A stretch of DNA of 64,000 bases. Source: Pseudomonas alloputida (GTDB lineage: Bacteria > Pseudomonadota > Gammaproteobacteria > Pseudomonadales > Pseudomonadaceae). The notes beneath the pieces are model-generated. The model had not been told where the DNA came from. It saw only the letters and a list, made by a program, of their open reading frames with translations, and did not search any database. Location of the stretch: assembly GCF_021283545.2 (NCBI RefSeq), contig NZ_CP128540.1:375501-439500 (forward strand), read 5' to 3'. The first letter of the stretch is position 1. The number at the start of each line of letters is the position of its first letter. This document shows positions 57,841 to 64,000 of the stretch, in pieces. The position numbers and the translations under genes were made by a program.

Positions 57841-58056
57841 ATGACGCCCGCCATTGACAATGCACCTGTTCCGAACGTTCCGCGTGCTGGTATCCGTGCC
57901 ACCACCGAGCAGCTATGCACTCTTTACCAGATAAGCCGCACCACCTTCTGGCGCTGGACGAAAGCCGACAACTTCCCCGTACCTATCCGTGCTGGTCGCG
58001 TCCTGCGCTGGGATGCAGACGCCGTAGACGCCTTCCTCACAAACAGGAAGGGTTGA
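57841..58056 (+). CDS. AlpA-family regulator / excisionase-like protein
   Basis: A 71-residue protein with a MerR-like winged helix: EQLCTLYQISRTTFWRWTKADNFPVPIRAGRVLRWDADAVDAFL. This is the AlpA/Xis pattern, with the conserved arginine- and tryptophan-rich wing, which typically activates integrase or excision and controls early genes in P4-like elements. ATG 57841; it ends just upstream of the structured leader. Confidence 0.88.
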   Translation: MTPAIDNAPVPNVPRAGIRATTEQLCTLYQISRTTFWRWTKADNFPVPIRAGRVLRWDADAVDAFLTNRKG

Positions 58057-58145
58057 GCCATGCCGATTCGCACAGCGACCCCACCGAGGGTTGCAAAGTT
58101 ACGCGTGCGCCGCTATCGTTCGTTCGTCGCTGCCAATTCAGCGAC

Positions 58146-58212
58146 CGGGTTTGGCGACCCGATTACTGTTAGGCGCACAGGCGCCCCCATCACGATTGCA
58201 GGCGCTTTTTTT
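58146..58212 (+). promoter_or_regulatory. Leader with alternative hairpins and T7 tract
   Basis: CGGGT/ACCCG (58146-58150 with 58157-58161) is one hairpin. GGCGC (58172-58176) can pair with GCGCC (58181-58185), and the same GCGCC can instead pair with GGCGC (58201-58205), followed by seven T (58206-58212). The two last stems exclude each other, the layout of an attenuator: one fold is a terminator, the other blocks it. Confidence 0.5.
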
Positions 58213-58233
58213 GTGCCCGTACATCTTGTTTAT

Positions 58234-58311
58234 GGTGGCTGTGCGCGGGAGACCCTCGGGTCTGCCGGGTGCCTAACGTCCCGGTTCGCCAACCTGCGCA
58301 CAGCTGCCACC
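58234..58311 (+). ncRNA. Candidate C4-type antisense RNA
   Basis: A closing stem joins GGTGGCTGTGCGC (58234-58246) to GCGCACA-GCT-GCCACC (58296-58311, 3-nt bulge). Inside it are AGACC/GGTCT (58250-58254 with 58259-58263) and CCGGG/CCCGG (58265-58269 with 58280-58284). The 10-nt loop of the last stem contains CCTAACGT (58272-58279), an exact complement of ACGTTAGG (58351-58358), which overlaps the Shine-Dalgarno of the next gene. AGCTGCCAC (58302-58310) is an exact complement of GTGGCAGCT (58334-58342). Structure plus two complementary target boxes upstream of a start codon is the scheme of phage P1/P7 C4 RNA. Confidence 0.7.
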
Positions 58312-58368
58312 CTAAATCGTTTGGCGACGATCAGTGGCAGCTCCAACGCTACGTTAGGAGTACCACCA

Positions 58369-58683
58369 ATGAAAGCCCTCATTCCGCCTGCAATCCGCGC
58401 ACTCGCTCACCGTCGCATGGCTTTGAGCGCCCTCCGCGCAAATTCATCTCTTTCTGTACGTCTCAAGCGCTACAACGCCCACATGAACATTGTTCGAACC
58501 CTGGAAAGCCAAGGGTGCGCAATGAGCAAGCACCAAATCAACAACCCTGATGCCTTCGCCCCTACGGGGCTCAGCTCGCTACGCTCGACTCTTTACCAGC
58601 GTGGGCTGCTCGCCCACACCCCGGCAGGGCAGTGCCCTGCACCCATGGGCTGCAAATCGCTGCGGCTAAATCCGGCCGATTGA
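58369..58683 (+). CDS. Small protein under the C4-like RNA (Icd-like position)
   Basis: A 104-residue protein with AGGAG (58356-58360) eight bases before ATG 58369. It starts MKALIPPAIRALAHRRMALS, is rich in Arg and Ala in its N-terminal half, and has no domain I can name. In P1-type elements the gene at this position, directly repressed by the antisense RNA, is the cell-division inhibitor icd; that is the basis of the label. The frame is open upstream to 58060 through the RNA structure; I do not believe that part is translated. Codon choice supports coding from 58369. Confidence 0.6.
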   Translation: MKALIPPAIRALAHRRMALSALRANSSLSVRLKRYNAHMNIVRTLESQGCAMSKHQINNPDAFAPTGLSSLRSTLYQRGLLAHTPAGQCPAPMGCKSLRLNPAD

Positions 58684-58783
58684 TCACCTGGGGCACTGGT
58701 TGCCATTGATTTGAGCTGTTGCGAAGAGGGTTATAGGCGTATCAGACCTGTGATCTTCCTCCCCTCATTACGGGACGACTGAG

Positions 58784-59398
58784 ATGAACATTTTCCAAGA
58801 GCGCACTGATGCGCTGAAGGGTTCGGCTTGCCTGGAAAAAGCCTTTGATGTGCTGCACCTGGACGCGCACAGCGCTCAAGTTGGGTATGTGAAGCCCGTT
58901 CGGACATATCGCTTGGTCGGTGACCAAGATAGCGTCCAGGCAGGCGACTACGGAACAGCAATTGGCGGAGACAGTGGCACTGCCATGACCGGCGAAAGCG
59001 GAACGGCAGTGGTAGGAGACAGGGGCTCAGCGCTGGCAGGAATGTTCGGGACAGCAAGTGCTGGGGAGTGGGGGCGTGCCACAGTTGGTGACGGTGGTGT
59101 GGCTTCTGTTCTTACTTGCGGTATCGCCATTGCTGGTCATTGTGGGGTAGCAAATGCCGGTGATTACGGTACTGCTTCTACCGGTGACAAGGGGACAGCC
59201 AGCGCAGGAATCGGGGGAGCGGTCTGTGCCGGCGAGCAGGGGGAAATTCGGCTCAAGTATTGGGACGGTCGGGCACAGCGCTATCGCACCGCTGTTGGTT
59301 ACATAGGTGAGAAAGGTTTGTTGGCCGGAGTTTTGTACAAGCTGGGCAAAAACCGTCGCTTCATCGCTGTGGGCGCTTGCCAGGGGGACGTTCAATGA
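58784..59398 (+). CDS. Octad-repeat beta-solenoid-like protein
   Basis: A 204-residue protein with about a dozen repeats of eight residues, roughly (A/G)G(D/E)xGTAx, from residue about 53 to 152. Examples are AGDYGTAI, GGDSGTAM, TGESGTAV, AGEWGRAT and TGDKGTAS. The C-terminal EIRLKYWDGRAQRYRTAVGYIGEKG resembles the tail of a family of phage-encoded repeat proteins. A right-handed solenoid is likely. Each repeat is 24 bases, so length variation by recombination is possible. It is co-directional with the replication genes; the next start overlaps its stop by four bases. Function unknown. Confidence 0.75.
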   Translation: MNIFQERTDALKGSACLEKAFDVLHLDAHSAQVGYVKPVRTYRLVGDQDSVQAGDYGTAIGGDSGTAMTGESGTAVVGDRGSALAGMFGTASAGEWGRATVGDGGVASVLTCGIAIAGHCGVANAGDYGTASTGDKGTASAGIGGAVCAGEQGEIRLKYWDGRAQRYRTAVGYIGEKGLLAGVLYKLGKNRRFIAVGACQGDVQ

Positions 59399-59637
59399 AA
59401 ATTGGCGTTAAAACCAACCCTCTTACGATCGAGCAGCTATCACAGCTCTCAGGGCAGTCCACCGCTTCGATTCGTCGTGAGATCAAGAATGGGGTCTACC
59501 GCACCATTCCAAATCCTGACGGCACAAAAGGCGTGTTCATCGACATGGAAGATTTGGCGCAGCAAGCAACGCAGCAAGCCGAAGAAGCTCTACGCCAAGC
59601 CCGAGGGACAAGCCTTCTCCGAAAGGAGCAGAAATGA
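59395..59637 (+). CDS. Small HTH DNA-binding protein
   Basis: An 80-residue protein starting MKIGVKTNPLTIEQLSQLSGQ. The segment TIEQLSQLSGQSTASIRREIKNGVYRTIPNPDG looks like a MerR/excisionase-type helix-turn-helix with a basic wing, followed by a glutamine- and alanine-rich helix. ATG 59395 overlaps the preceding stop, and its stop overlaps the primase start (ATGATGA). It may control replication or excision; it lacks a diagnostic family motif. Confidence 0.7.
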   Translation: MKIGVKTNPLTIEQLSQLSGQSTASIRREIKNGVYRTIPNPDGTKGVFIDMEDLAQQATQQAEEALRQARGTSLLRKEQK

Positions 59638-60650
59638 TGAGCCACTTGCGACCTGTTGAATTGATCCGTCATGCAGCAGCTGGAGCCCTGAGTGCGGCTG
59701 ATGTGCTTTTGGCCGAGTGGCTTCCTGAAGGCAAACGTAAAGGCCGCGAATGGGTGGCGGCGAACATCGCTCGCGGGGATCGGCAAGCCGGTTCCTTCGG
59801 TGTATCGCTCGACACAGGCCGGTGGAATGATTTCGCTGACAGCGGTGCCCATGGCGGCGACCTAGTGTCGCTGCTGGCCTATCTGCGTGGATGCGGTCAA
59901 CTGGATGCGGCCAAGGAAGTGGACGAGCGCCTGGGCCTGGGCCTCTCCAAGCTTACGGTTACGGATGCTCAGCAGCTACAGGAACGCCAACAAGTGTCCG
60001 AGCGCGAGCGTGCCTCTTGGCGCCTGCGTGAACAACAGCTCCAGGAGGAAAAGCAGCTCCAGGCTGCCCGTGAAGCCGCGCAGCTCTGGAAAGTAGCGAA
60101 GGCCGCTGATCCACTGCACACCTACCTGTTGGCCAAGGGGGTGAAACCGCACCTGGTGCGCCAGTTGGGGCAAGGGCGGTTGGTGGTGCCGCTCTGTGAT
60201 AACGGGCGCTTGGTGAACCTGCAGATCATCACGCCGGATGGCAGCAAACGCTTTCTGATGGGGGGGCGTGTCCAAGGTTGCTATTCGCCACTGGGCAAAC
60301 TCTCCGAGGGATGCCGCCTGTATGTGTGTGAGGGTTGGGCAACGGGCGCCACGCTGCACCAAACCACCGGGTGTCCGGTGGTCTGTGCGATGAATGCCGG
60401 AAACCTTAAGGCTGTAGCCATGGCCATGCGTGAGCGCTATGGCGCCACGCTTGACCTAGTTATTGCCGGTGACGATGACCGCAGCACGGCTAGTAATCCG
60501 GGAAAGCGTGCTGCCAACCAAGCCGCTCGTGCTGCCGATGCTCGTGTGGTTTTCCCTGAGTGGCCCTCTGACGCCCCCTCCGCCCTATCCGATTTCAACG
60601 ACCTGCACCTCTGGCTTGCGGGTCAATCCAACAAGAGCTGCAAGCCATGA
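59634..60650 (+). CDS. Toprim-domain DNA primase (P4-alpha-like primase half)
   Basis: A 338-residue protein with an N-terminal primase-type region (RWNDFADSGAHGGDLVSLLAYL), a coiled-coil-prone stretch at residues about 115-150, and a Toprim domain. The catalytic Glu is in LYVCEGWATGATLHQTTG and the DxD is in LDLVIAGDDDRST. It should synthesise primers for element replication. In P4 the primase and helicase are one chain; here they are split between this gene and the next, which overlaps by four bases. Confidence 0.9.
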   Translation: MMSHLRPVELIRHAAAGALSAADVLLAEWLPEGKRKGREWVAANIARGDRQAGSFGVSLDTGRWNDFADSGAHGGDLVSLLAYLRGCGQLDAAKEVDERLGLGLSKLTVTDAQQLQERQQVSERERASWRLREQQLQEEKQLQAAREAAQLWKVAKAADPLHTYLLAKGVKPHLVRQLGQGRLVVPLCDNGRLVNLQIITPDGSKRFLMGGRVQGCYSPLGKLSEGCRLYVCEGWATGATLHQTTGCPVVCAMNAGNLKAVAMAMRERYGATLDLVIAGDDDRSTASNPGKRAANQAARAADARVVFPEWPSDAPSALSDFNDLHLWLAGQSNKSCKP

Positions 60651-62419
60651 GCACACATGAAAAGCCCCCGACCTTGTGCCTGGTGGGCGAGCCACAAGCA
60701 CCTGCATTCGAAAAGCTGGAGCGGCCCCGCTACGCCGTTTACGAGAACCCTTGCACCGTGGAGGGCAAGCTCTACAAGGCCGGCACCTGGTATCACGGAT
60801 TGAAGCAAAGCGGGCCTGATGAGAAGGCCATTCCGGTTGATCACTGGATCTGTGCCCCCCTGAATGTGGAAGCTGAAACGATTAATTCAGAGGACGGCAC
60901 CATAGGCCGCTTGCTGTCGTTCACTCACCGGGGACGGCGCATCGAATGGGTCATGCCTATGGAGGCACTGGGTGGGAAGGGTGATGAGGTATTGAAGGTG
61001 CTGCTGAGTCGCGGCCTGGTCATCGAGCACCACCAGCGCCGCCAGATCGTGCCCTACTTGGCCAGCCACCAGTCACCTGAGTTGGTGATCGCTACCACCA
61101 GCAAGCCGGGCTGGCATGAGTCGGGAGCGTTTGTACTGCCGTCTCGCGTCATTGGCGGGGACAACGTGCGTTTCCAAGACTCTGGCAGGGCGGCCAACAT
61201 TTTCACCAGCAAGGGCACCGTCGACGGCTGGCAGACCGAAATTGCCGCCCGGTGTGTGGGCAACCCCGTGTTGATCCTGTCAGTTTGCTGTGCCCTGGCG
61301 GGCCCTTTGCTCGCCAAGGTGGGGGTGAATGGCGGCGGCGTGCACCTGGTGGGTGATTCGTCGAGTGGTAAATCCCTTGCCCAGCTCCTCGCAGCGTCCG
61401 TGTGGGGCAATCCTGGGGCGTTCGCCGCGTCCTGGGACGTATCGAAGGGCGGTATCGAGATCGAGGCCGCATCTCGTAATGACACCATCCTGATCCTGGA
61501 CGAAATCAAGCGGGCTGACCCAAAGCGGGTTCAGGAAATGGCGTATGCCATCGCCAACGGTATGGGTAAGGGCACCATGACCAGGGAGCGGGAGGGCCGT
61601 GCCAAGTTGACCTGGCGTGTCCTGGCGCTATCCAGCGGGGAGCGTTCACTGTCAGACCACGCCGCCATTGGTGGCAGCAACGCCCACGCCGGTGCCGAGC
61701 TGCGCATGGTGGATGTCAATGCTGGCACCCGCACACACCGCGCCTTCGACGACGTACACGGGCTGACCGGGCAAGAATTCCACCGGGTTGTGAGTGATGC
61801 CGTCACCCAGCATTACGGCCACGTAGGCCCAGCGTTCGTGGAGTCGCTGATTCAGCATCCGGAAGATCTGCACAGCGCATTCCGGCAGGTACGGGAAGCC
61901 TTTGCCACCGAGAGTTCACAGGCAGGCCGGGTAGCGGATCGCTTCGCAATCATGGCGCTGGCTGGTGAATCGGCTATTCGTCGCAAACTGCTGAAATGGC
62001 CGAAAGGGACTGCCATCAAGGGCTGCCAAACGCTGTTCAACGAATGGCTGCAAACGATGGGTGACGGTAGTGCAGAAGATCGTCAAATACTTAGTGGTAT
62101 CAGCGAATTTATCGCCCTACACAGTGATAGTCGTTTTTCAGACATTTACGCCGAACATGCCAATGTAACTGTTCGTGAACGTGCTGGTTATTACCAGGTT
62201 GATTCCGATAAGCGTCTTTATTTGTTTAACCCACCTGGTCTTAAAGAGGCAGCATCTGGATTTAGCCAGGCTCGAATAGTACGCGCCTTGATCGGCGTGG
62301 ACGCCCTGGTGCAAATGGATAGTGAAGACAATCGGTGGACGAAAAAGCGACGCACGCCAGGTGGCGGGAATTCCCGTTTTTACGTGATTGACCCCGATAG
62401 GCTAGAGAAAGAGGGGTAA
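60647..62419 (+). CDS. DUF927-domain ATPase (helicase-like)
   Basis: A 590-residue P-loop protein with the Walker A motif HLVGDSSSGKSLAQ at about residues 232-245, Walker B in DTILILDEIKRADPKR and an arginine-finger candidate region (MTREREGRAKLTWRVLALSSGERSLSD). DUF927 proteins follow Toprim primases in many mobile elements and act as replicative helicases. It ends shortly before a cluster of repeated GGGAAC sites, the candidate origin it would open. The last part of the gene is more AT-rich than the rest. Confidence 0.9.
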   Translation: MSTHEKPPTLCLVGEPQAPAFEKLERPRYAVYENPCTVEGKLYKAGTWYHGLKQSGPDEKAIPVDHWICAPLNVEAETINSEDGTIGRLLSFTHRGRRIEWVMPMEALGGKGDEVLKVLLSRGLVIEHHQRRQIVPYLASHQSPELVIATTSKPGWHESGAFVLPSRVIGGDNVRFQDSGRAANIFTSKGTVDGWQTEIAARCVGNPVLILSVCCALAGPLLAKVGVNGGGVHLVGDSSSGKSLAQLLAASVWGNPGAFAASWDVSKGGIEIEAASRNDTILILDEIKRADPKRVQEMAYAIANGMGKGTMTREREGRAKLTWRVLALSSGERSLSDHAAIGGSNAHAGAELRMVDVNAGTRTHRAFDDVHGLTGQEFHRVVSDAVTQHYGHVGPAFVESLIQHPEDLHSAFRQVREAFATESSQAGRVADRFAIMALAGESAIRRKLLKWPKGTAIKGCQTLFNEWLQTMGDGSAEDRQILSGISEFIALHSDSRFSDIYAEHANVTVRERAGYYQVDSDKRLYLFNPPGLKEAASGFSQARIVRALIGVDALVQMDSEDNRWTKKRRTPGGGNSRFYVIDPDRLEKEG

Positions 62420-62467
62420 GCCGGCCGCGCTCCCCCATAAGTCACGAGCGCAGTGCTGTTTTTGATC

Positions 62468-62673
62468 GGGAACACCGGGAACACCGGGAACGGCCAGAAA
62501 ATACGGGGCTTCTGGCGTTCCCATTTAAAACACAAGAGTGGGAACATGGGAACACAACTCTGTTTAATAGGGTACGTCCCACCCATTTTGTTCCCGGTCA
62601 AAAAATTGCGGGAACAGAAAAATGCTCTGGAGGCCGCATTCTAGAAGGGTTTTCCCGAAAATCCCGCGTTCCC
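62468..62673. repeat. GGGAAC iteron cluster, candidate replication origin
   Basis: Nine exact GGGAAC hexamers lie in 206 bases: plus strand at 62468, 62477, 62486 (9-base period, GGGAACACC), 62540, 62548 and 62610; minus strand (GTTCCC) at 62517, 62590 and 62668. A poly-T/A stretch follows. Proximity to the primase and helicase genes argues for an origin of the P4 iteron type. No convincing protein gene is seen between 62420 and 62849. Confidence 0.6.
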
Positions 62674-62849
62674 CCGTTTTTTTGAAATCAGACGCGGTAA
62701 ATAGTGGGTGTCGGTGGTTTTTGTTGACATATACCTGAAGCTTTGATCTAGGCGAGTGTTTTGCACGCCAGGTGGTGGGGTTGAGGCAAGCCGCCGACCG
62801 TGACCCCCGACCCCCTTGGCGAGCCGCTTTGAGCCGTTGCCGTCTGGCA

Positions 62850-63062
62850 TTAAATGATGTCTGCCCCATACTTATCATCGCTGTCCGGTTTGATACCTCC
62901 CGCCTGATTGACTAGATCGATAGTTGTCCAGGGGCCCGAGCGACCACGGAATATCCTTACCCCTTGATCTATTAAGCACCGCTCAACATCGGAGCGCCGT
63001 TGATAACCTGTAACCTGCTGAAGGTCCTGGAACGTCAGCACACCAGGTACGGCCCTAGTCAT
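62850..63062 (-). CDS. DUF4224-like small regulator
   Basis: A 70-residue protein that reads MTRAVPGVLTFQDLQQVTGY and then QRRSDVERCLIDQGVRIFRG. The pattern resembles DUF4224 (an LTxxDLxxxTG start, a central basic-hydrophobic turn and a Gly-rich end). These small phage proteins are probably DNA-binding. It overlaps the stop of the Ogr/Delta gene by four bases on the minus strand, so the two form a leftward operon. Confidence 0.65.
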   Translation of the reverse strand: MTRAVPGVLTFQDLQQVTGYQRRSDVERCLIDQGVRIFRGRSGPWTTIDLVNQAGGIKPDSDDKYGADII

Positions 63063-63316
63063 GTCAATAAGTCCAGCTGCTGGAGTATCTGTGTTTGCTG
63101 TTCCTCAGTGAGTTGCAAAATTCGATCAATTATTGTGTTTCCTACTGCCTTTGAATTTGCAGGCTTTAGAGTATGAGAGAAGCTGAACTCTGAAACAAAG
63201 CTGTGCCCGCAGTGCGGCTCAAGACACATGCAATAGAGTTTCGCATAGGTTGGTGACTCTTCTTCCACTCTAGAAATACGTGCTTTTTTTCCACAAGATC
63301 CACAATAAACCCGCAT
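63059..63316 (-). CDS. Ogr/Delta-type zinc-finger transcriptional activator
   Basis: An 85-residue protein with an N-terminal zinc finger, CGSCGKKARISRVEE...YAKLYCMCLEPHCGHSF (Cys-x2-Cys and Cys-x4-Cys), matching P2 Ogr and P4 Delta, which activate late promoters at TGT-N12-ACA sites via RNA polymerase alpha. Such a site lies 35 bases from its own start, in front of the gpO-like gene. The C-terminal part (ILQLTEEQQTQILQQLDLLT) is a helical tail. ATG 63316. Confidence 0.85.
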   Translation of the reverse strand: MRVYCGSCGKKARISRVEEESPTYAKLYCMCLEPHCGHSFVSEFSFSHTLKPANSKAVGNTIIDRILQLTEEQQTQILQQLDLLT

Positions 63317-63350
63317 TCGTTAAGCCTCAAAAGGACGGATAGTTGTCTGG

Positions 63351-63368
63351 TGTATGTTAATATTAACA
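63351..63368 (+). promoter_or_regulatory. TGT-N12-ACA Ogr/Delta-type activator site
   Basis: TGT at 63351-63353 and ACA at 63366-63368 are separated by 12 bases, within a nearly perfect dyad (TGTTAATATTAACA, 63355-63368). In P2 late promoters this element is centred at -55, which would place a start near 63415, about 30 bases before the gpO-like ATG. Confidence 0.65.
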
Positions 63369-63444
63369 TGCTGGTGCGACATGCTGCGCATGTTTCCAGT
63401 GATTGCACTTTTAGACTAACTACCTTCGCTAAGTGAGGCTCCTA

Positions 63445-64000
63445 ATGCCCCGGTCACTTGTTACTTCCTGGAAGCGTGTCGCCACGAGCGGGCCGACTGC
63501 TGACGGGCGAGAAATCAAAGCGCAGGACTTACGTGACTGTGCCGAAACCTATTCGCCATCTAAATATACCGCGGTTATCTGGAACGATAGCCAGCGCGAC
63601 ATCGGCGCGCACGGTACGGTTTATTCTGTGCGCCTGATTGATAATGATCCCGAGCTTGCCAAGGGCCAAGTAGCGTTAGAAGTGCAGATGAAGCCAAACG
63701 CACGCTTGCTCCAGTTGAATCGCCACGGGGACAAGTTATTTTCTAGCGTCGAGATAACGCCAAACTTTGCTGGGTCTGGACGGGCTTATATGACAGGCCT
63801 TTCTGTGACTGATGAGCCCACCAGTCTCGGTACCCAAGAACTCTTTTTCTCCAGAAAAGCCAATACCGCCACCTATCGCACGAAAGCTATGCCGATGCGT
63901 CCTGCACCCATGAGCAAGGTGCTGGCCGCAAGCCTGAAGCGCGTTACGCGGGAGTTGAGCGCTCAAGTGTGCGCTTTGAGATCTCGCGGCAAGTACAAGG
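63445..64000 (+). CDS. P2 gpO-type capsid scaffold/protease, 3'-truncated by window
   Basis: 185 residues are visible. The blocks TADGREIKAQDLRDCAETY, NPNARL-type central strand KPNARLLQLNRHGDKLFSSVEITPNF and GLSVTDEPTSLGTQELFF align with P2 gpO, which scaffolds the capsid and cuts itself. By eye, Asp (in ADGRE) and Ser (in LFSSVE) of the P2 triad are kept, but the position of His48 falls on Ser in WNDSQRD, and the region is several residues shorter; the nearest His is in GAHG. ATG 63445 has GAGG about seven bases upstream. Frame is open to the window edge. Confidence 0.75.
   Translation, partial: MPRSLVTSWKRVATSGPTADGREIKAQDLRDCAETYSPSKYTAVIWNDSQRDIGAHGTVYSVRLIDNDPELAKGQVALEVQMKPNARLLQLNRHGDKLFSSVEITPNFAGSGRAYMTGLSVTDEPTSLGTQELFFSRKANTATYRTKAMPMRPAPMSKVLAASLKRVTRELSAQVCALRSRGKYK

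Noticed and set aside
58060..58368. In-frame N-terminal extension of the 58369 gene (103 codons)
   Set aside because: It runs through the attenuator and the C4-like RNA, has no recognisable protein motif, and a good Shine-Dalgarno sits before 58369.
62564..62878. 104-codon open frame on the minus strand over the iterons
   Set aside because: No family resemblance, low-complexity basic composition, and it crosses the GGGAAC repeat cluster.
1..64000. CRISPR array, insertion sequence, rRNA
   Set aside because: No regularly spaced repeats with unique spacers, no transposase motif with terminal repeats, and no rRNA sequence was seen.

Overview
The window is a GC-rich Pseudomonas chromosome segment, almost certainly from the P. 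putida group. The evidence is the gene order (waaFCGP, an ECF-sigma/FecR/TonB-receptor cassette, glcB, gcvR, bioBFHCD, rsmY, pqqFABCDE, davBA), which as I remember it follows the P. putida KT2440 backbone. The many REP palindromes built on GCGGG(C/T)NNRCCCGC in intergenic gaps point the same way. No database was searched; family names come from recognising motifs.

Layout. 1-2603: 3' part of glnE. 2806-9766: LPS core operon with two heptosyltransferases, WaaG, WaaP and three further WaaP/InaA-type kinase-fold proteins, one lacking the usual catalytic Asp and one a tandem fusion. 9784-12570: a large dermonecrotic-toxin-like protein on the other strand. 12638-18193: iron-uptake cell-surface signalling cassette whose receptor gene is broken by an apparent 2-nt deletion. 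18290-27810: exonuclease, CBS/DUF294 protein, response regulator, malate synthase G, GcvR-like, RarD, SrkA and ModE-like genes. 27860-33139: comF divergent from the biotin operon. 33352-39229: a small protein and two paralogous acyl-CoA dehydrogenases flanking a diguanylate cyclase. 39350-39557: the Gac-controlled sRNA RsmY with its GacA box. 39570-43281: LysR regulator, class III aminotransferase, a Pmp3-type peptide and a polysaccharide-lyase-like protein. 43437-51085: the PQQ operon, including pqqA. 51226-55174: lysine catabolism davBA, an Lrp regulator and a CysE-like acyltransferase.

From 55741 to the right edge the sequence is an integrated mobile element. It starts at a 45-bp duplicate of the 3' half of tRNA-Ile2(CAT). 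It carries a tyrosine integrase, an AlpA-type regulator, a structured leader that matches the logic of a C4 antisense RNA, an octad-repeat protein, a small HTH protein, a Toprim primase and a DUF927 ATPase. These are followed by a cluster of nine GGGAAC iterons (candidate origin), DUF4224 and Ogr/Delta-type regulators, and a divergent P2 gpO-type scaffold gene behind a TGT-N12-ACA Ogr-type site. The combination of a P4-like replication module with a P2-like head gene, and no portal or terminase genes in the usual place, suggests a capsid-gene-bearing satellite or an unusual P2-like prophage. The right end lies outside the window. An older integrase remnant lies just outside the att site. REP elements are common in the core but none was seen in the element.
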